A DNA stretch of 64,000 bases from Cristatella mucedo (GCA_009760855.2 WPIO01000082.1:1507501-1571500), one strand, 5' to 3'; positions 23,806 to 36,616 are shown, counted from the first letter of the stretch. Notes: a model not told the origin generated them from the sequence alone. Program-made: numbers and translations.

Positions 23806-26117
23806 GAATCAATACTTTGAGAATCTGCTTGCATTAGCAGAGCTGACTTTTTAGTCAGCACCACCGAAAGGTATGGTGATACTGACAATTCAGACTGCCT
23901 TTGCTATATGGCTTTGGTAAGCGAAGGCTAAATTTATTATTAGGGGTACTAGTGGCTTCTCTTAGCTACAAAGATCGATGCTAAGGGCAAGCCGCAATTC
24001 CATGTATTATAGACATTTATAGAAATCGGAGATACGAAATCTAGCAGTCCAGCCAAGATTGCAGCACGGTTGGTCATGTAGTAAACCAGGTCACGGTGGC
24101 GATGCACTTGTTATTTCAGGAATTGAAATGGAGGCTAAGGCACTGCAAAGGAAGCCGCAAAGTCTCCGCCAGCAACCCCGATGAGTAAGCGCGCGCCGTG
24201 GTTGGCGTATGCTCGCTCGCACGCAACTCCGCGCAAAGTCTCGCGTAGTCGGTAGCCGCTCGCTCGTCGAAAGAGGACGGGACCTGCGGCCGCCTCGTCG
24301 CTCTAACGCGTCCTCTTGGTGCGATGGAGAAATCGCGCGGCCTCAAAGGCGATCCGAATTCCGAAGAAGCACGTCCGGCTTCAGCAGTAAATCTGGATGC
24401 TTTTCAGGCGGCGCGCCTTCAGCGCTAAAAGTCGAGGCGGTTTCACTTCGGAGAACCCGCAGTACTTTTGCGAACTTGGGGCTAAAAAGGCTGCTATCGC
24501 GGCGTGCATTCGGCGAGCACGTGCCGGGTCAGTCTCGGACGGGCTATAATTTTTATTAATTTTTTTCCAGTGGTTAACGTATATTTTTCAGAAAGTTGTG
24601 GAAGAGGTATTCTCTTTTTTTTCGATAGGTCAAAAGAGGCTTGCTGGGTGCTTATGCCGAAGGCGTGAAATCCCGGACTCTCTTAAAAATGGAAAGGCAC
24701 ATTTCTCTGAAGCTTTGCAATATACTCTTTCATTTAAAGGAGCCAAAGAGCTTCTTCGAGCGGCCAGGTTTTGGCGCGTTGCATCCGGCGCGTTGCATGC
24801 CGGGGTGAGTAAGCCTGAGCCGGGCTGGCAGCCTTTCGGGGTGCAGCTTCAGTCTCGACAAACGGCGGACACCCAACTGCGTGTGGACGGCTTCTTCCAG
24901 GTGGCGCTTTAACAGCGCAGACATTCGACCGTCTCAAAAGGGGCTGCGAAACTTTTCTGCAGAGGTGCAGCTGACGTATGTCCTTGCGAGTCGACGCTCC
25001 TACGGCGGCGGTCAGAGTCTTCAGCCTCTTCTTCTTCCATTTTGTACAAGAAGACGCTAGAGACCTTTTACGAGGAAGAAGCTTCTCGGGTGGGGCGTGC
25101 GATTTCGTACTGCCGCGCCATGACTGCGTACGGGCCGATTGCGCTCATGGCCGGTGGTTTATGGGCCATTTTGGTTGGTTGGGAATCGGTTCAACAACGA
25201 GGGTGAGTTGCTGCCTGGACAGTGCCAGGCAGCGGGAAGCAGGACGGAGGCGAGAACGGCTGTGCGGTGTAACGCTGCGAGCGCCGGCACAGAATACGCG
25301 AGTGTTGCAGCACCCCATCGGCGTCAGCGTTTCGTCGTTTGTGTGTCGGCGCGTGCTTGGTGTCAGAGCGTCAGCCATACAGTGCACCTTTGTTGCGAGG
25401 CGAGGCTTCGCGATAGGCGTGTCTTCGGAGGGGGGCTGCCGCCTGGCCTAGAAAGATGTTGAAACGGCCTTTCGTGCGTCGTCCCTGCAGAGCCTCTGCA
25501 GGTACAATGCGGCCAAATATGCGAGTGTAACGTTTTAAATCTGCTCAGCAGGCTTTTAAACGGCGAAAACATACCGTCAATAGCCCAAGCCGGTAGCCAA
25601 AGGATGCTAGCATTAAGCCGATTTACTCCGGTTGCTCTAGCGCGGGATCGATCGAGGTCATTGGCCAAGGTGAGCAGTGTGTGTCTGTGGAGCCTAGAGC
25701 CTTCCCTTCGGCCTTGAAAGCCCGGAAGACTGCCGAGTGGCCTTCGTCGCGAGTACAGGGAGGGGGTCAAGAGACTCAGGCTTCTGATGGCCGATAGGAC
25801 TCGTATAAATAAGCCTTTGACCTTGGGTCACACCTCTAAATGTCTAGGTTTAACTTCATTACCAAAATCCCGCCTGCGTCCATCGCCCCGCTTGGACGTT
25901 TAAGAAGTGCTTCGACCTTAAATGTGTCAACTAACCGAAGTAGCAGAAAACAAATAATAACATGTGGTACAATAACGCTGATATTGGAAAGTTTACGATA
26001 AATCCTGCCAGTATTTTGTATTTTGACTGGGTAATAGCGATGCCTTGCAATAGCGAAGTCGGGCCCTGTAAGCGGTCCGCTGCCCAGAAAAACCGACGAC
26101 TAATTTAACAGTCTCGT
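23806..26117. other. Unassigned; CpG-rich 24.1-25.7 kb
   Basis: Contains overlapping GC-driven open frames on both strands and the small exon candidate at 25120-25202. No repeat of the window's families was seen. Confidence 0.35.
25120..25202 (+). CDS. Candidate first coding exon with signal-anchor segment
   Basis: An ATG with G at -3 in a CpG-rich region opens 27 codons reading MTAYGPIALMAGGLWAILVG and then WESVQQR, ending at a consensus donor GG|gtgagt. The continuous hydrophobic stretch at residues 6-20 looks like a signal anchor or short membrane segment. No following exon could be identified, so family and function are unknown. A hydrophobic stretch can arise by chance. Confidence 0.3.
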
Positions 26118-26262
26118 GCATATAGTGGCAGATGAGCCTTTACGGCTATCGCCACCGCTTGCAGCTGGCGAAAAAGAATAGCCCGCTGCAGGACTCAGAC
26201 TCGAACCCACGATCTGGGTCGTGAAGAGCGAGCACCTTACCTCCCGGGCTACTACTGGGTTA
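26118..26262 (-). mobile_element. SINE-A copy
   Basis: Reversed order: gcctttacggctatcgccac, gcttgcagctggcg, actcgaacccacgatctggg, gcgagcaccttacctcccgg. Confidence 0.87.
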
Positions 26263-26642
26263 TATTGCATGTTGATTCCAGCCTGCATCTCGTGAACTCA
26301 GGTGCTCTTGAATAAAAGCTTATCAGTCTGGAGCAATTTAAAGGGGACACCTGCTCAGCTAAACCTAAAATGTCGGCATTTAGATTGCCAATAGAGACCC
26401 GCTACGGGCTTTCTTTCATTTCGCCGAAGCTGCCACCTTCGTTCGTATGGCGTCAGGACAACGGCTCGAAATAATTGGATGCTAGCCCAAACCTGATCTG
26501 CTTTCATCTTGCACACACTTCGGCAATGCAAGCCGAAAAGAATTTGAAGGACTGGAAGTCACACAATGGTCAAACCACATAAAGAATCATGAAGAGTACT
26601 GCTAAAAGATAAGATAATAGCCAAGGTGGTGACTGTCAATGG

Positions 26643-26735
26643 CATCTGCGAGATAGAGAGCGAGAGAAAGAGAGGGAGGATGGAGGGTAAGAAAGAGAGA
26701 GAGAGAGAGAGGGAGAGGAAGGAGGGAGGGTAAGA

Positions 26736-26817
<82 letters not shown>
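26643..26817. repeat. GA microsatellite
   Basis: Interrupted AG-rich tract to 26730, then an almost pure (AG)n to 26815. Confidence 0.95.
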
Positions 26818-26819
<2 letters not shown>

Positions 26820-26929
26820 AGAGCAGTGTTTATTGTGGAAAGATGATGATTTGGAAAGATGATGATTTAGAACTTTAAAGCGCCCGATACTTCAAATGCT
26901 CATTGGATTTGTGGTGGTCTTTGACATTC

Positions 26930-27540
26930 ATATTTCAGATGACCTAAATTATTGCAGTGCTATGCGAGTGACGCCCAGGCGACATCCGTTCAAGAAAGAC
27001 TTCATGATTGATAGCATCAAACATATCCAAAAGAGTCAGCACAGCTAGCAAGAGTCAGAACAACAAGCAAAGAGGCGTTATGATAATTAGCCTTCTTGTG
27101 GAGATGAATAAGAAAACAGTGATTCGGCATATGCGGAGTGGTTAGCTTCTAATCATGGCTTTATGTACAATGTCGGGTGCTTTAATGTAAGCCTTTACCT
27201 ACTCTGCCACTAGTAGTTTGATTGTCGATAGGTTCGACAACGGGAGACTAGATGGAGTTTTGTAATTTTCTCTAAACTAGTAATGGCCTCATATCTAGTG
27301 GCCTGACAACGGGCTCTTCGAGGTATTCAGAGACAGATTATTATGATAGTTATGGTGGGAGCAGCAAATCTAGCCGTAAGGAAGGGATTAAAAGTACGAT
27401 CTTCATTAGAGTGTCCGATCAACTTCGAGATGGGGGTCAGCAGGGGCCTGGAGGTAGATCGAAGAGAGGGGGCAGGATTGGGAAAACTATTAGAGCAGGG
27501 GTGGAAGCTGTGAGTTGAATTGGATGAGGAGCAATAAAAA
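26930..27540 (-). mobile_element. Degraded L2 RT fragment
   Basis: cgcccaggcgacatccgttc and gattgatagcatcaaacata match the reversed RT region at about 14845-14900 of the longest copy. The reading frame is destroyed. Confidence 0.75.
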
Positions 27541-28589
27541 TGAGAGAAACCTATAGCAAGCAGATAAGAAAGGGGAATAAGAGGCCAAATGAGATGTTAC
27601 AGTGGGGACGGAACCTCCGATCGTGTCGATCGGGCAAAATAAAGAATTCTTTTGAAATGATGTGCATGACCACGCCCAGGATTTCTAGGTATATAGCTAA
27701 CGTGGGAATGGTTAAGAACACCGTTGAATGTAGAAATAAGCATTTTGGGAGTCTGCAACTTCGATCAGCTACGTCCTTATAGAGGCTAGCAGTGGCTTGA
27801 GCTAACTTATATTACCTGCCCAATTCCTCATATGCCAGTTGAAAAATACAATTTGTGTTGTGCATTTTTAAATGATATTTGCTTAATATTCCAAGCTAGG
27901 TTAATGTTTTCTGTACACCTTAGGGTGTCTGTTGTACACCGCAGGCCACCTGGGCGAGGTAATACAGTGGGTCGCTTGGTAAGAGAAGCTAACTCCACAA
28001 GGTTACTGGGTTACTAGCCCTTTGCCAGTTATGGAAGATCGGCCTAAGGAATTTTGCAACGGGGAGAGACGATGCTAGTTTATTACATCCAGCTTTGATA
28101 ACAATGTTCGTACAGTTTCACGTTTCGCAGACAAATTTTGATACCAGAACGATGCACATACTGCAGTGTAAATGCTTATATGTATGCTATCAAATGTACA
28201 GACTGGAGCCATGATTATAAGTGTTACGTGATGCAATAGCGGTAGAATATTCTGTCGACAGCTTTGCCTTTGCTGTGAGGTGAGCTTTCGCGAGCGAGAT
28301 AGTTATTCAGACAAAACAAGAGTTCCTGCTCATTTACGCGCGGCTGGGTTACTAAACGGGCTTTTAAAGTCGAATAGTATACGGGTGATTTTTAAAATGA
28401 TTGAGAACGGAATCCAAAAATCCAAAATAAAGTCTCAATACCTGTTGAGTGTACATTACTGCCAACATTAGCAACTTACTATTTGAAGTGAAAAGTACAA
28501 AATATCAAAAGAACTACTTCAAGTAGAAAGCATAAGAATATTAGCAAAGTGCGAACCCAATGACTGAGGTATGCCTGCAGTAGGTCTGC
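27541..28589. other. Unassigned sequence
   Basis: About 1 kb with only short frames; nothing recognised. Confidence 0.4.
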
Positions 28590-28724
28590 GGCGCATTTGT
28601 ATAGCGCCCAGGATAACTTAATGTCTATTCAGGCAGTTTACATAAGCCTCGGGGCTCGAGCCCACGACCTCAGCCAGACCTTGGTCGGGGCGAGCACTTT
28701 AACTGCAGGACTACACCAGCTCGG
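28590..28724 (-). mobile_element. SINE-B copy
   Basis: Tail gtatagcgcccaggataact with a partly lost hairpin, then the head gctcgagcccacgacctcag and gaccttggtcggggcgagca. Confidence 0.88.
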
Positions 28725-28789
28725 CAAAAGAGCTGCAATCGGAACCATCGTGGGGCGATACATACTTACTTAGAACAATTCACTACATA

Positions 28790-28966
28790 GCCGTAATGGC
28801 TCACTAGGTAAGGCGGTTGCTTTTCACGACCTCGGCTCCGAGGTCGTGGGTTCGAATCCTGCGGTGGGCGATCCTTTATCGCCACTGCAAGCGGTGGTGA
28901 TAGCCGTAAAGGCTTTTCTGTCGCTATACAAAAAGAGGCTGTTAAATCAGCTAGTATTTATTATTC
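28790..28966 (+). mobile_element. SINE-A copy, well preserved
   Basis: Head gtaatggctcactaggtaag (box-A-like) and ggtcgtgggttcgaatcctg (box-B-like), body ccactgcaagcggtggtgat, and tail aggctgttaaatcagctagt. A good reference copy for the family. Confidence 0.93.
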
Positions 28967-30435
28967 TGTTATTTGCATCGCTAGCGGTAGGCAGATGTGC
29001 CTAAAATAACAGTCGTCTAGGTAGCTAGTCACGGGAACAGACTTTGGAGTCGCAGCAGTATGGTGCAGTTGACACAAAGACCGCTTAGTGACTTCCATGC
29101 CCAGACGAAATTAGGTTTCAAACAGAGCTCTCCAAATACGACAGGCGGATCTCGTAAGGTCTGCGCTGCCTCTGGGGTGCAGCGTCAAGTTCCAAGAAAT
29201 AGGGTACGTGACCGTTTCTAGAGTGTTAATTGCCCTGCTCATATCTAATTCAGCATAATACAGTGGATATTGTAGGGATTCTTGGACACAAACTGTGCCA
29301 CTCGTGTACAGGAATGTCAAGGTAGCAGTGTGCCAACAGTCATCGATGGAGGTTAATACTGGCGACGTGTTTTTTTAAGCGGGTCTTTGTTAGAATTGAG
29401 TGGGCGTGGATCTTGGAATTTCAGTGGGTTACAAAGTGCCTACCAAGTTTTCACAGTAGGTGCAATAGCAGATCAGATTCATATATTTTGGTAAGCCACA
29501 AAGAGACACGCGTGGAGTCTTCTGATTAGTAGTGCCTGCAAATCTGACCTTGTTCTGTGGAGGCTGATTGTCGTGCACATAATAACGCAGCATTGCGTCA
29601 CGGCCATTCATCATTTGCTATGGCAATTTTTTCCTGTTTGCCAACTAATGGATGTCTTTTGCATCTCCAAATCACTAGTTCAAAATAGCATCTAGTATGG
29701 AATTCAATTGGTTACATTAATACACGTTCTTGAGGTTTCAGGTCAAGAAGTCGCAGTGCTAGAAGCGACAGTTTATCCTAGGAGGCCCACTGGTGAAAAA
29801 ATAGTGGATTCACTACCAGGGTCGCCGGCCGGCTCACAGTTGTGGTCCTCCTAGAGGATTCGTTGAGGTCGACGAGGGGACAGCTGCAGTCGAGGAGAGA
29901 AGAGTCGAGTGGGAGAAGGGGGCGAGGGAAGCCGTGCGTCCTTCGGCTCGGTGCCTCGCGCAATAAACAGTTGGCTGTTTGCTCATCGGCTGGCTCTCTG
30001 CTATGCGAACCGAACGACAAAGGTATCTACCATTTAGAGCTGATTGTTTAAAGACAGCCCAGCTGGGAATAGTAACCCGAGCAAACGAACAGACCTAGGG
30101 AAACGTTAGGAAGCACCCGCCGGATTCATTTCTTACAAAGACTATTGCTGGGTAGATTTTGTTTTTTCCCCCGCACCCAACTAGTTAAGCTGATTCATTC
30201 GATGAACCATTTCGCTAAATTGCTGCTAGTTTCTCAATTAGTGTGCTGTCGGTGTTTTCCTTTGACGTCGGCAGTTATTCGTACAGAGCAGGGCGTGTGA
30301 TCGGATCGGGAGTCCTGCGACCGACCATGGGAACCGCTCGCTTCTTCGCCATTGCAAGAGGTTCAAGGGGGTCAGCCCCCCTTTTAAGTCTTGGTTTTCT
30401 TCGGATAGCACGTTGCTTCGTGGGCTAAGATCCAG
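28967..30435. other. Unassigned sequence
   Basis: No supported gene or repeat. Open frames at 29778-30051 occur on both strands of a modestly GC-rich stretch. Confidence 0.4.
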
Positions 30436-30439
30436 GATT

Positions 30440-30840
30440 TGTAGGCGATGCACGACGACAATCTCAATGATCTCAAATCCTTTGGAGACTGTGCCTTCAG
30501 TTCGTTTGCTCCCAAAGCCTGGAACCCACTCTAGGCTGACGTCATGACATATCTTGACTCAACGACATTTAAAACGAAGCTAAAAAGCATCTATTTATGG
30601 CAGCATTTAGCGGGTCCACGTGATTCATCCTTCGCTTGCTTACGCGTGCTGACAGTGTGCATGCTGCCGCTAATCATATTTGCATTATGTTTAGCCAGCG
30701 CATTTCCTCTCTAACCATGTAATGCTTGTTGATATTGAGCATGCTACCACTAACCATTCGACAGTGCTTCCTTTACAGCATATTAAAGTGCCTAAAAGAG
30801 GTCGAGTTCTCTGATGGCGCTATACAAACTTACCATCATC
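30440..30840 (+). mobile_element. L2 3' fragment
   Basis: caaatcctttggagactgtg, cccaaagcctggaacccact and aaaacgaagctaaaaagcat match the L2 C-terminal code. The tail aagaggtcgagttctctgat and a short ATC/ATT end follow. Confidence 0.85.
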
Positions 30841-32195
30841 ATTATTGCGACCGCAACGACGCGTACCGGTAGGAGATCAAAAGTTCCGTCAAGCGACGTG
30901 TCAACAAAAGTTCATTCGTCAGCGAACGGGCGCGGAGGAATTAGTGTCTTCGCACAAGAGCTCGACGAGCGCGGCTGCATGACAGACCTCGGGAGGCATC
31001 GGTCAAAGCTCGGTCAAAGCGTCGGTCAAAGGTCATTCATTGGCAAACGCTTTCTCCGAGCCCACAGCCGTTCATCTCTTATTCGACGGCTGCTCCTCTT
31101 ACAAGTCAGTCTCTTCCTCGACGGAGACGATTGACGGCCGACGATTGACTAGCGATGCCGACGATTATGCCCATTCTAAGAGGATCGAGCCGCTTAATCC
31201 GCTGCCGTCGCTTCGCTCGCAGCCGCCGACTCATCGCCGCTCGCTCGCTCGCTCGCCGCCAAAGAATCGCCAGGCCGCTCTGCTTCAGGACGGACGTCTA
31301 CGTTGCCTGCCGCAGGCGCAGCAGGGCGCTGAGTCACTTGTTTGCTCGCTATCTTGTGGTTTGTGGCATGACCGCAAGTTGACGGACGTCCATTTCATTG
31401 AGTCAACGAGCGTCACCATGCCCCCCCCCCCCACCGGACGAGGTTCAAAACTCTCGGACGACCGGCCAGATCTCGGCGGTCGTCACGTAACGCCAGAAAC
31501 GACGCAGGATCGACATGCGGCGATGGCCAGCCAGCGAAACGACGTCACTCAGACGAGCCTCCTTCTGAAATTGCACCCGTCGGGGAAGGCTGGTGCGGTA
31601 GTGGATGGGAGCGTTCACAAGAAGAAATTCTCTGAGCAATGCCTCCCAGTACGCGCCTAGCGCCTAGCGCGGCAGACAGAGCCGATTGCCTTCTTCGCAT
31701 GCACGCGACCCAGAGAAACGAGTGAGCGGCAGGAGCCAGCTTGTAGGAGGAGCTACCCGGACGCCCGAGACATATCGCTCGACGCTACGCTCAGACCAAA
31801 CGCCGTCGCAGTTCCTACGCTTGTCGGCTCGCAATTTGCAATTTAACAAGATGTTGTTACTAATGCAGCCAAGTTTCTGCAGTCCTGATAATAATGCAGC
31901 CAATGATAATAATAACAATAATAATAGTAAAAATAAAATATAATAATAATAATCCTGATAAGTAATGCAGCCAAGTTCCTGCAGTTCAGACTCCACTGGT
32001 TTCGCAGCCGCCGCCGCCGCAGCGACGGGGGAAATGAGAGTCGATTGTCTATAGTCACTTTATCGGTGGAGGGTGGGTATCTCTCCCGCACAGAGGTCGG
32101 TCCACGTGATACCGGTGTCGTATCACTTGGTGGACTTTGTTGCCCTGAGCCGATCGGGCCGTTTCCTGAAGCTGAACGAACTCGACATTGGAGTC
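30841..32195. other. CpG-rich, unassigned
   Basis: GC-rich from about 31000 to 31830, with a C-run at 31422-31432 and an AAT/ATT-rich tract at 31886-31960. Frames on both strands are open for up to 200 codons but show no domain. Two copies of aatgcagccaagttcctgca-like sequence flank the AT tract. Confidence 0.4.
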
Positions 32196-32199
32196 GAAA

Positions 32200-32335
32200 C
32201 TGTCTCTTCTTGTTGTAGCGCTGATGTAATTTATCTACATCTGTGACTCCACAAAAGCCACAAGGACTCAGTGAGTGTTACACAGGAAATTCTATAGCGC
32301 ACTCAGCGGCTTATTTCGCGAAACGTAGAACAAGC
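32200..32335 (-). mobile_element. LINE-2 3' fragment
   Basis: tgtgactccacaaaagccac and aaattctatagcgcactcag correspond to the reversed 3' region of LINE-2 seen at 40440-40490 and 47700-47750. Confidence 0.6.
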
Positions 32336-32479
32336 GTAAAGCATAGCCGAGTCTCTCTAGGACAGTCGATAAAGTGAGTAGCATATAAGTAGTTTTACGC
32401 AACGGCCTCCGCCCTCGGATAGAACATCGGCTGGGCCGCAAACGCAACGCTCGTAACGGTGCGTAACAGTCGTGTGCGT

Positions 32480-32615
32480 CACCACTAACCAGATTATGCT
32501 TGTTGACGTTGTGCATGTTACCACGAACCCTTTCACCGTGCTTCCTTAACAGCATTTAGAAAGAGATTTAAGTTCTCTGAGGGCGCAATACAAATGTATT
32601 ATCATTATTGCTACC
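32480..32615 (+). mobile_element. L2 tail fragment
   Basis: caccactaaccagattatgc and gcatgttaccacgaaccctt, then agaaagagatttaagttctc and an ATT/ATC tail. Confidence 0.82.
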
Positions 32616-32918
32616 ACTATTATTACCATTAGTCGCAGCCTACCCGCTAGCTACAAATACCGGCAACGCTCCGAGCCCCGCAATCAAGGTTGGCGACTTG
32701 TAGGCGTGGCACCAATGCACGCAGATATGCAGATAGTCACGGAATAAGGAAGAACTGAACGGCGCTCATTCCGAACGATAAAGAGTCGAAATCCGCAGCA
32801 TAGGGAACGCCCACTTGACAGCGTCGGAGGGCTACGTGCGTACAGCACGAGCCGTGGTACACAGCAACTCTCGAACGGCTCGTGCGGAGCGTCCGTCTCG
32901 AGTGCATGACCCGAGGTG

Positions 32919-33176
32919 ACCTGGAGCTCTACTCCTACCTGGAGCTCTACTCCGTGATGGCACACCAGGTAAGGTGGTTGCTTTCACGACCTTGGTCCCG
33001 AGGTCATGGGTTCGATTCCTGCGGCGGGCGACTCTTTATCGTCACTGCAAGCGGTGGTGATAGCCGTAAAGGCTCTTCTGTCGCTATACAAAAAAAGGCT
33101 GTTTAATCAGCTAGGATTTATTTACTCCTACCTGGAGCTCTACTCCTACCTGGAGCTCTACTCCTACCTGGAGCTC
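32919..33176 (+). repeat. 18-bp minisatellite split by a SINE-A
   Basis: Units of tacctggagctctactcc occur about twice at 32919-32953 and three times at 33123-33176. The two parts are separated only by a SINE-A. One frame reads YLELYS repeatedly, but no gene is evident. Confidence 0.88.
32954..33122 (+). mobile_element. SINE-A copy inside a minisatellite
   Basis: Head gtgatggcacaccaggtaag, box-B-like gtcatgggttcgattcctgc, body cactgcaagcggtggtgata, and tail ggctgtttaatcagctagga. Confidence 0.93.
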
Positions 33177-33299
33177 AAAGCCTCGTGCTCAGCTGACTTA
33201 GTATTAAACGACGTCGACTTTAATGCTGCCCAGCAATAGACTATCGCGTAATCGGCTCGTAGCCGTCATAATAAACAAACCGCAAATAATAAATACCTC

Positions 33300-33525
33300 A
33301 GCTATCATAATCTGGCTGATCTAGCATATCGCCGTTTCAGAGGCAGCTCAGGACGGCTGAAAAAGGATGCGGTGCAGTCGGCAGCAGGAGACCGGATGTC
33401 GATGTGAAAGAGCTGCGGAAGTGAGTTCCACAGTCCACGGTCACAGGACCTGTAGAGCAAAAGCTTCTACCACCAATGGTCTCAGGGCGTAGGAATTGAA
33501 CGGCTAATTAATTATCCATAGAGGA
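33300..33525 (-). mobile_element. LINE-2 fragment
   Basis: aggcagctcaggacggctga, agcaaaagcttctaccacca and aattatccatagaggatg mirror the sense copy at 18460-18560. Confidence 0.75.
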
Positions 33526-33784
33526 TGTAGTGTCCAGCGGACTTTGTAAAGATAGTGGTAAGGAAAATTGGCGTACGCACTACACATACACGTACGCATG
33601 CATACACGAACGTACACTCAAATGTAAAGATTCGTATGTATACTTTAAAAAGCTGTGAGCACAACATCGTAGTGCACCGGAGTCCGGAGAAAAATATTTA
33701 ACGATCGCGTCCACTGAACTGGTCGTCCGTCTTCTTCAATCCGATCGGCCACGGAAGCTGGTGAAAAACTAAATTTGTTGAACG

Positions 33785-34440
33785 TAATAATAATAATGCA
33801 CTTGATAAAGCACCCTCAGAGAACTCAATCTCTTTCTCTACATTTTCTGCAAAGGGAAACGCAATTGAATGGTGAGTAATATCATGCTTGATAAAGAACA
33901 TGAATAATATGGTTAGGGGTGACATGCATAGGGTCAGCATACACAGAGTGGTTAGTGGCAGCATGCACAGTGTCAGCACGCATAAGTACATAAAGGACGA
34001 ATCGCATGGATCCACTAAATACTGTCCTAAATAGGTGTGTTTTTTAAGTTCTTTTTAAATGTGGTCAAATCAGGGAATGTTGTAAGGCAAGTCGGGAGGG
34101 AGCTCCAGGCTTTGGGAGCATACGAACTAAATGCACGGTATCCAAAGGATTTGAGGTTTGTACGTGGTATTGGTAAACTGTTGGATTCCAAAAAGCGGGT
34201 GGTACTATGCTTGGCCTAGGGCGGTAAGTAAACCTGAGAGATAGGCTGGAGCCAAATAATGAAGTGACCTTAAAGTGAGCGACAACACATTGAAGTCGAT
34301 CCGTTGCTTGACTGGTGGCAGTGCAGGTCGGCGAGAAGTGGTGTGATTTGGCAACTGCGACGCTCACGACAGACAAGCCTAGCTGCAGAATTCTGCACCA
34401 GCTGTAAGCGCCTGATTGCACATGCCGGTTAGGCCAGCAA
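33785..34440 (-). mobile_element. L2 3' fragment
   Basis: Begins with an AAT repeat and gcacttgataaagcaccctc, continues through the L2 3' UTR (ggttaggggtgacatgcata) and the reversed C-terminal code to about 34440. It parallels 13555-14215 of the longest copy. Confidence 0.9.
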
Positions 34441-35384
34441 GCACGAACGACACATTCAGCGCGCCCTATCCTTAGCTAATCTCCGGACAAGGCATCGTAA
34501 GGCCGTTGGAGGTGAAGGCCACGTCTGCGAGTAGCTCGCCAGCCGCTAGCCCAGGTCTACTTATTGGCAGACGTTCTATACGCTAACGCATAGTTTCTAG
34601 CGCTCGCCCAACTGAATCCATCTACCATCTTCTAAAAGAGCGCTGGTGGTTTCAATTGGTCCTCTGCTTCAGCATCAAATAACGCTGACTTCTCTTCGAG
34701 CGTCGCTCAGAGGCGCTTCGAGCTTCAATAGGCATGGAGTAGTTGTCACCAGAGGGCGGAGGGGGATGGTTAGCTTTAGCGTTGTGCGCCGCCGCCTGGG
34801 CCTCCGCGTGCGTGCCGAGGCAGCTACATGTCTACCGGTTGCAAGCGCCACCATTTTCAGCTCTGATTTCAGCTTTTGAGAGCCCAATATACCCTACGAG
34901 GAGTTGCTCTAATTATGTTTACAACGGCGGTACCGCTCAGGCTGTCGAGCGGAGCTAAGTTATCGGGCGCATGTCCGTTTCTAGAGCGCATGTCCGGTAA
35001 TAAGGCTCATCTTGGTTTTTAGGGCGCACATCCGTTTATAGGGCACCGTTCAGTTACAGGGCGCAGTCTAGAGCCTTGTCTGCCAACTTCAGCTCGTTGC
35101 CATTGCACTGCACCAAATGTCGCCTGCCGGCATTTTTTTTTCGGTACCGAGTTTTGGGGTCTGAGAATTACGCACGAGCTCGTGGCCACAGCAAGAACTA
35201 TTTTTTCGCTACTCAATAAGTGCTAATAAATAGGGATGGAAAAGCCTGGAGCGGCAGAATGGAAGCCGCTGCGCCAAAAATCGCTGCAACAACGATCGTA
35301 GGTTAATTGGTCAGCCATCTCTTCTGGACTCTGTCGTCCTTCGGTCTGACTTCCGTATCCGCCGGCCCGAGCGCCGACAGGTGT
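34441..35384. other. Unassigned sequence
   Basis: No supported gene or repeat. Three partly repeated phrases of the type ggcgcatgtccgtttctag occur near 34965-35050. Confidence 0.4.
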
Positions 35385-36035
35385 AGCGTTGGAAAAAAAA
35401 CGTTGTTCTTGCCTGCTTGTACAGGGATACCCCATCCAGGTGGGTCTATTCATTTGTGACATCCCGTCTTGAGTTTTTTAGTTCACGGCTCGAATGTCTA
35501 CCGGCCTGCGACACATGCAGTTGGTGCCCTACTCTGCGGCTGGGCTGCCTGTCGTGAACACCGCAGCTGTCACGTCACGCCACTGCTCACCGACCTTCAC
35601 TGGCTCTCTATTAAGCATTGCATCGAATATGGGCTTCAAGGTTCTGTCACTCACTTTTAGATCGCTTCAACTTCTTACTCAGGCCAAACGATCAGAGCTA
35701 CTCCCATGTGGTCGCATACGTCTGCCTCGAACCAACTCAAATCCTTAGGAGACGGTACCTTTATTTCGTATGCTATTAAAGTCTGCAACTCACTACCGGC
35801 TGACGCTACGAAGTCCCCTGAGTTGATGAGATATATAAAAAAGCTAAAAAAGAGCCTCTGTTCCTCACAGCATTTCCTCGGACCGTGTGAATTGTTTTTT
35901 GTGTGCTAATGCTTGCTTACACTGCATATTATCAGTAACCAATTGACACGCTACCTTGCAAGCATATTTGACCTGCCTATACAGAAATTTGGTTCTCCGA
36001 GGGTGCTATACAAATGTCTTGTTATTATTGTTAGG
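35385..36035 (+). mobile_element. L2 3' fragment, diverged
   Basis: tattcatttgtgacatcccg, cttcactggctctctattaa and aaatccttaggagacggtac track the L2 C-terminal region; it ends in ttctccgagggtgctataca and an ATT run. Confidence 0.85.
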
Positions 36036-36397
36036 ACTTTTACGATGACCTACAGTTGGTGGTAAGATGAGCAATCGCAGGCGTGGGGAAGGGGGAGCGT
36101 CGGAGTTGGTAGGTGTGGCTCGAGGCGACCGACCGAACCTACCTCGCCCCTACTGCGTCGAATCTGGCCACCACAGAAACTCTTGAGAACGTGAGGAAGC
36201 CTGTCGGAATGTTTGAAGCTCGTCTGATTCCTCCATCTTTTACCGGCGCTGCATGTGGGACAGTGCGGGTTGCTTCGGGCACTGAGTATCTGTCATTCGG
36301 GCATTCCCCCTCAAATAAGAGGGGGCCATCGGGCCGAGCTGCCTCGGTGCAGCGGCTGGCTATTGCCTCAACTGAGCGACTGGAGGGCGAATCCGTG

Positions 36398-36550
36398 ACG
36401 TCTTTGGTGTAAGGTGCTTGCTCTTAACGACCCAGGTCGTGAGTTCGAGTCCTGCAGTAGCAGGTGATTCTGTATCGCCTACTGCAATTTGTGGCGATAG
36501 CTTTCACGGCTCTTTTGCCGCACATGTAAATGAGGCTGTTAAATCAGCTG
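36398..36550 (+). mobile_element. SINE-A copy
   Basis: ggtcgtgagttcgagtcctg, gcctactgcaatttgtggcg and aatgaggctgttaaatcagc. The 5' end of the head is poorly preserved. Confidence 0.82.
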
Positions 36551-36616
36551 ACCATTTCTTTCTTATTGCTCTCAGATGATGCGTGATCTTAGCAGATGCG
36601 GCTGCAAGTATGGTAC

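Noticed and set aside
28800-28865. tRNA-like box A/box B sequence that could be called a tRNA gene
   Set aside because: It is the head of SINE-A, repeated about a dozen times with a common non-tRNA body and tail, and it lacks a proper acceptor stem.
36113-36412. A 99-codon frame with CGTVRVASGTEYL, reminiscent of an NTR segment
   Set aside because: The resemblance is a single short phrase, there are no matching cysteines, and the end runs into a SINE-A.
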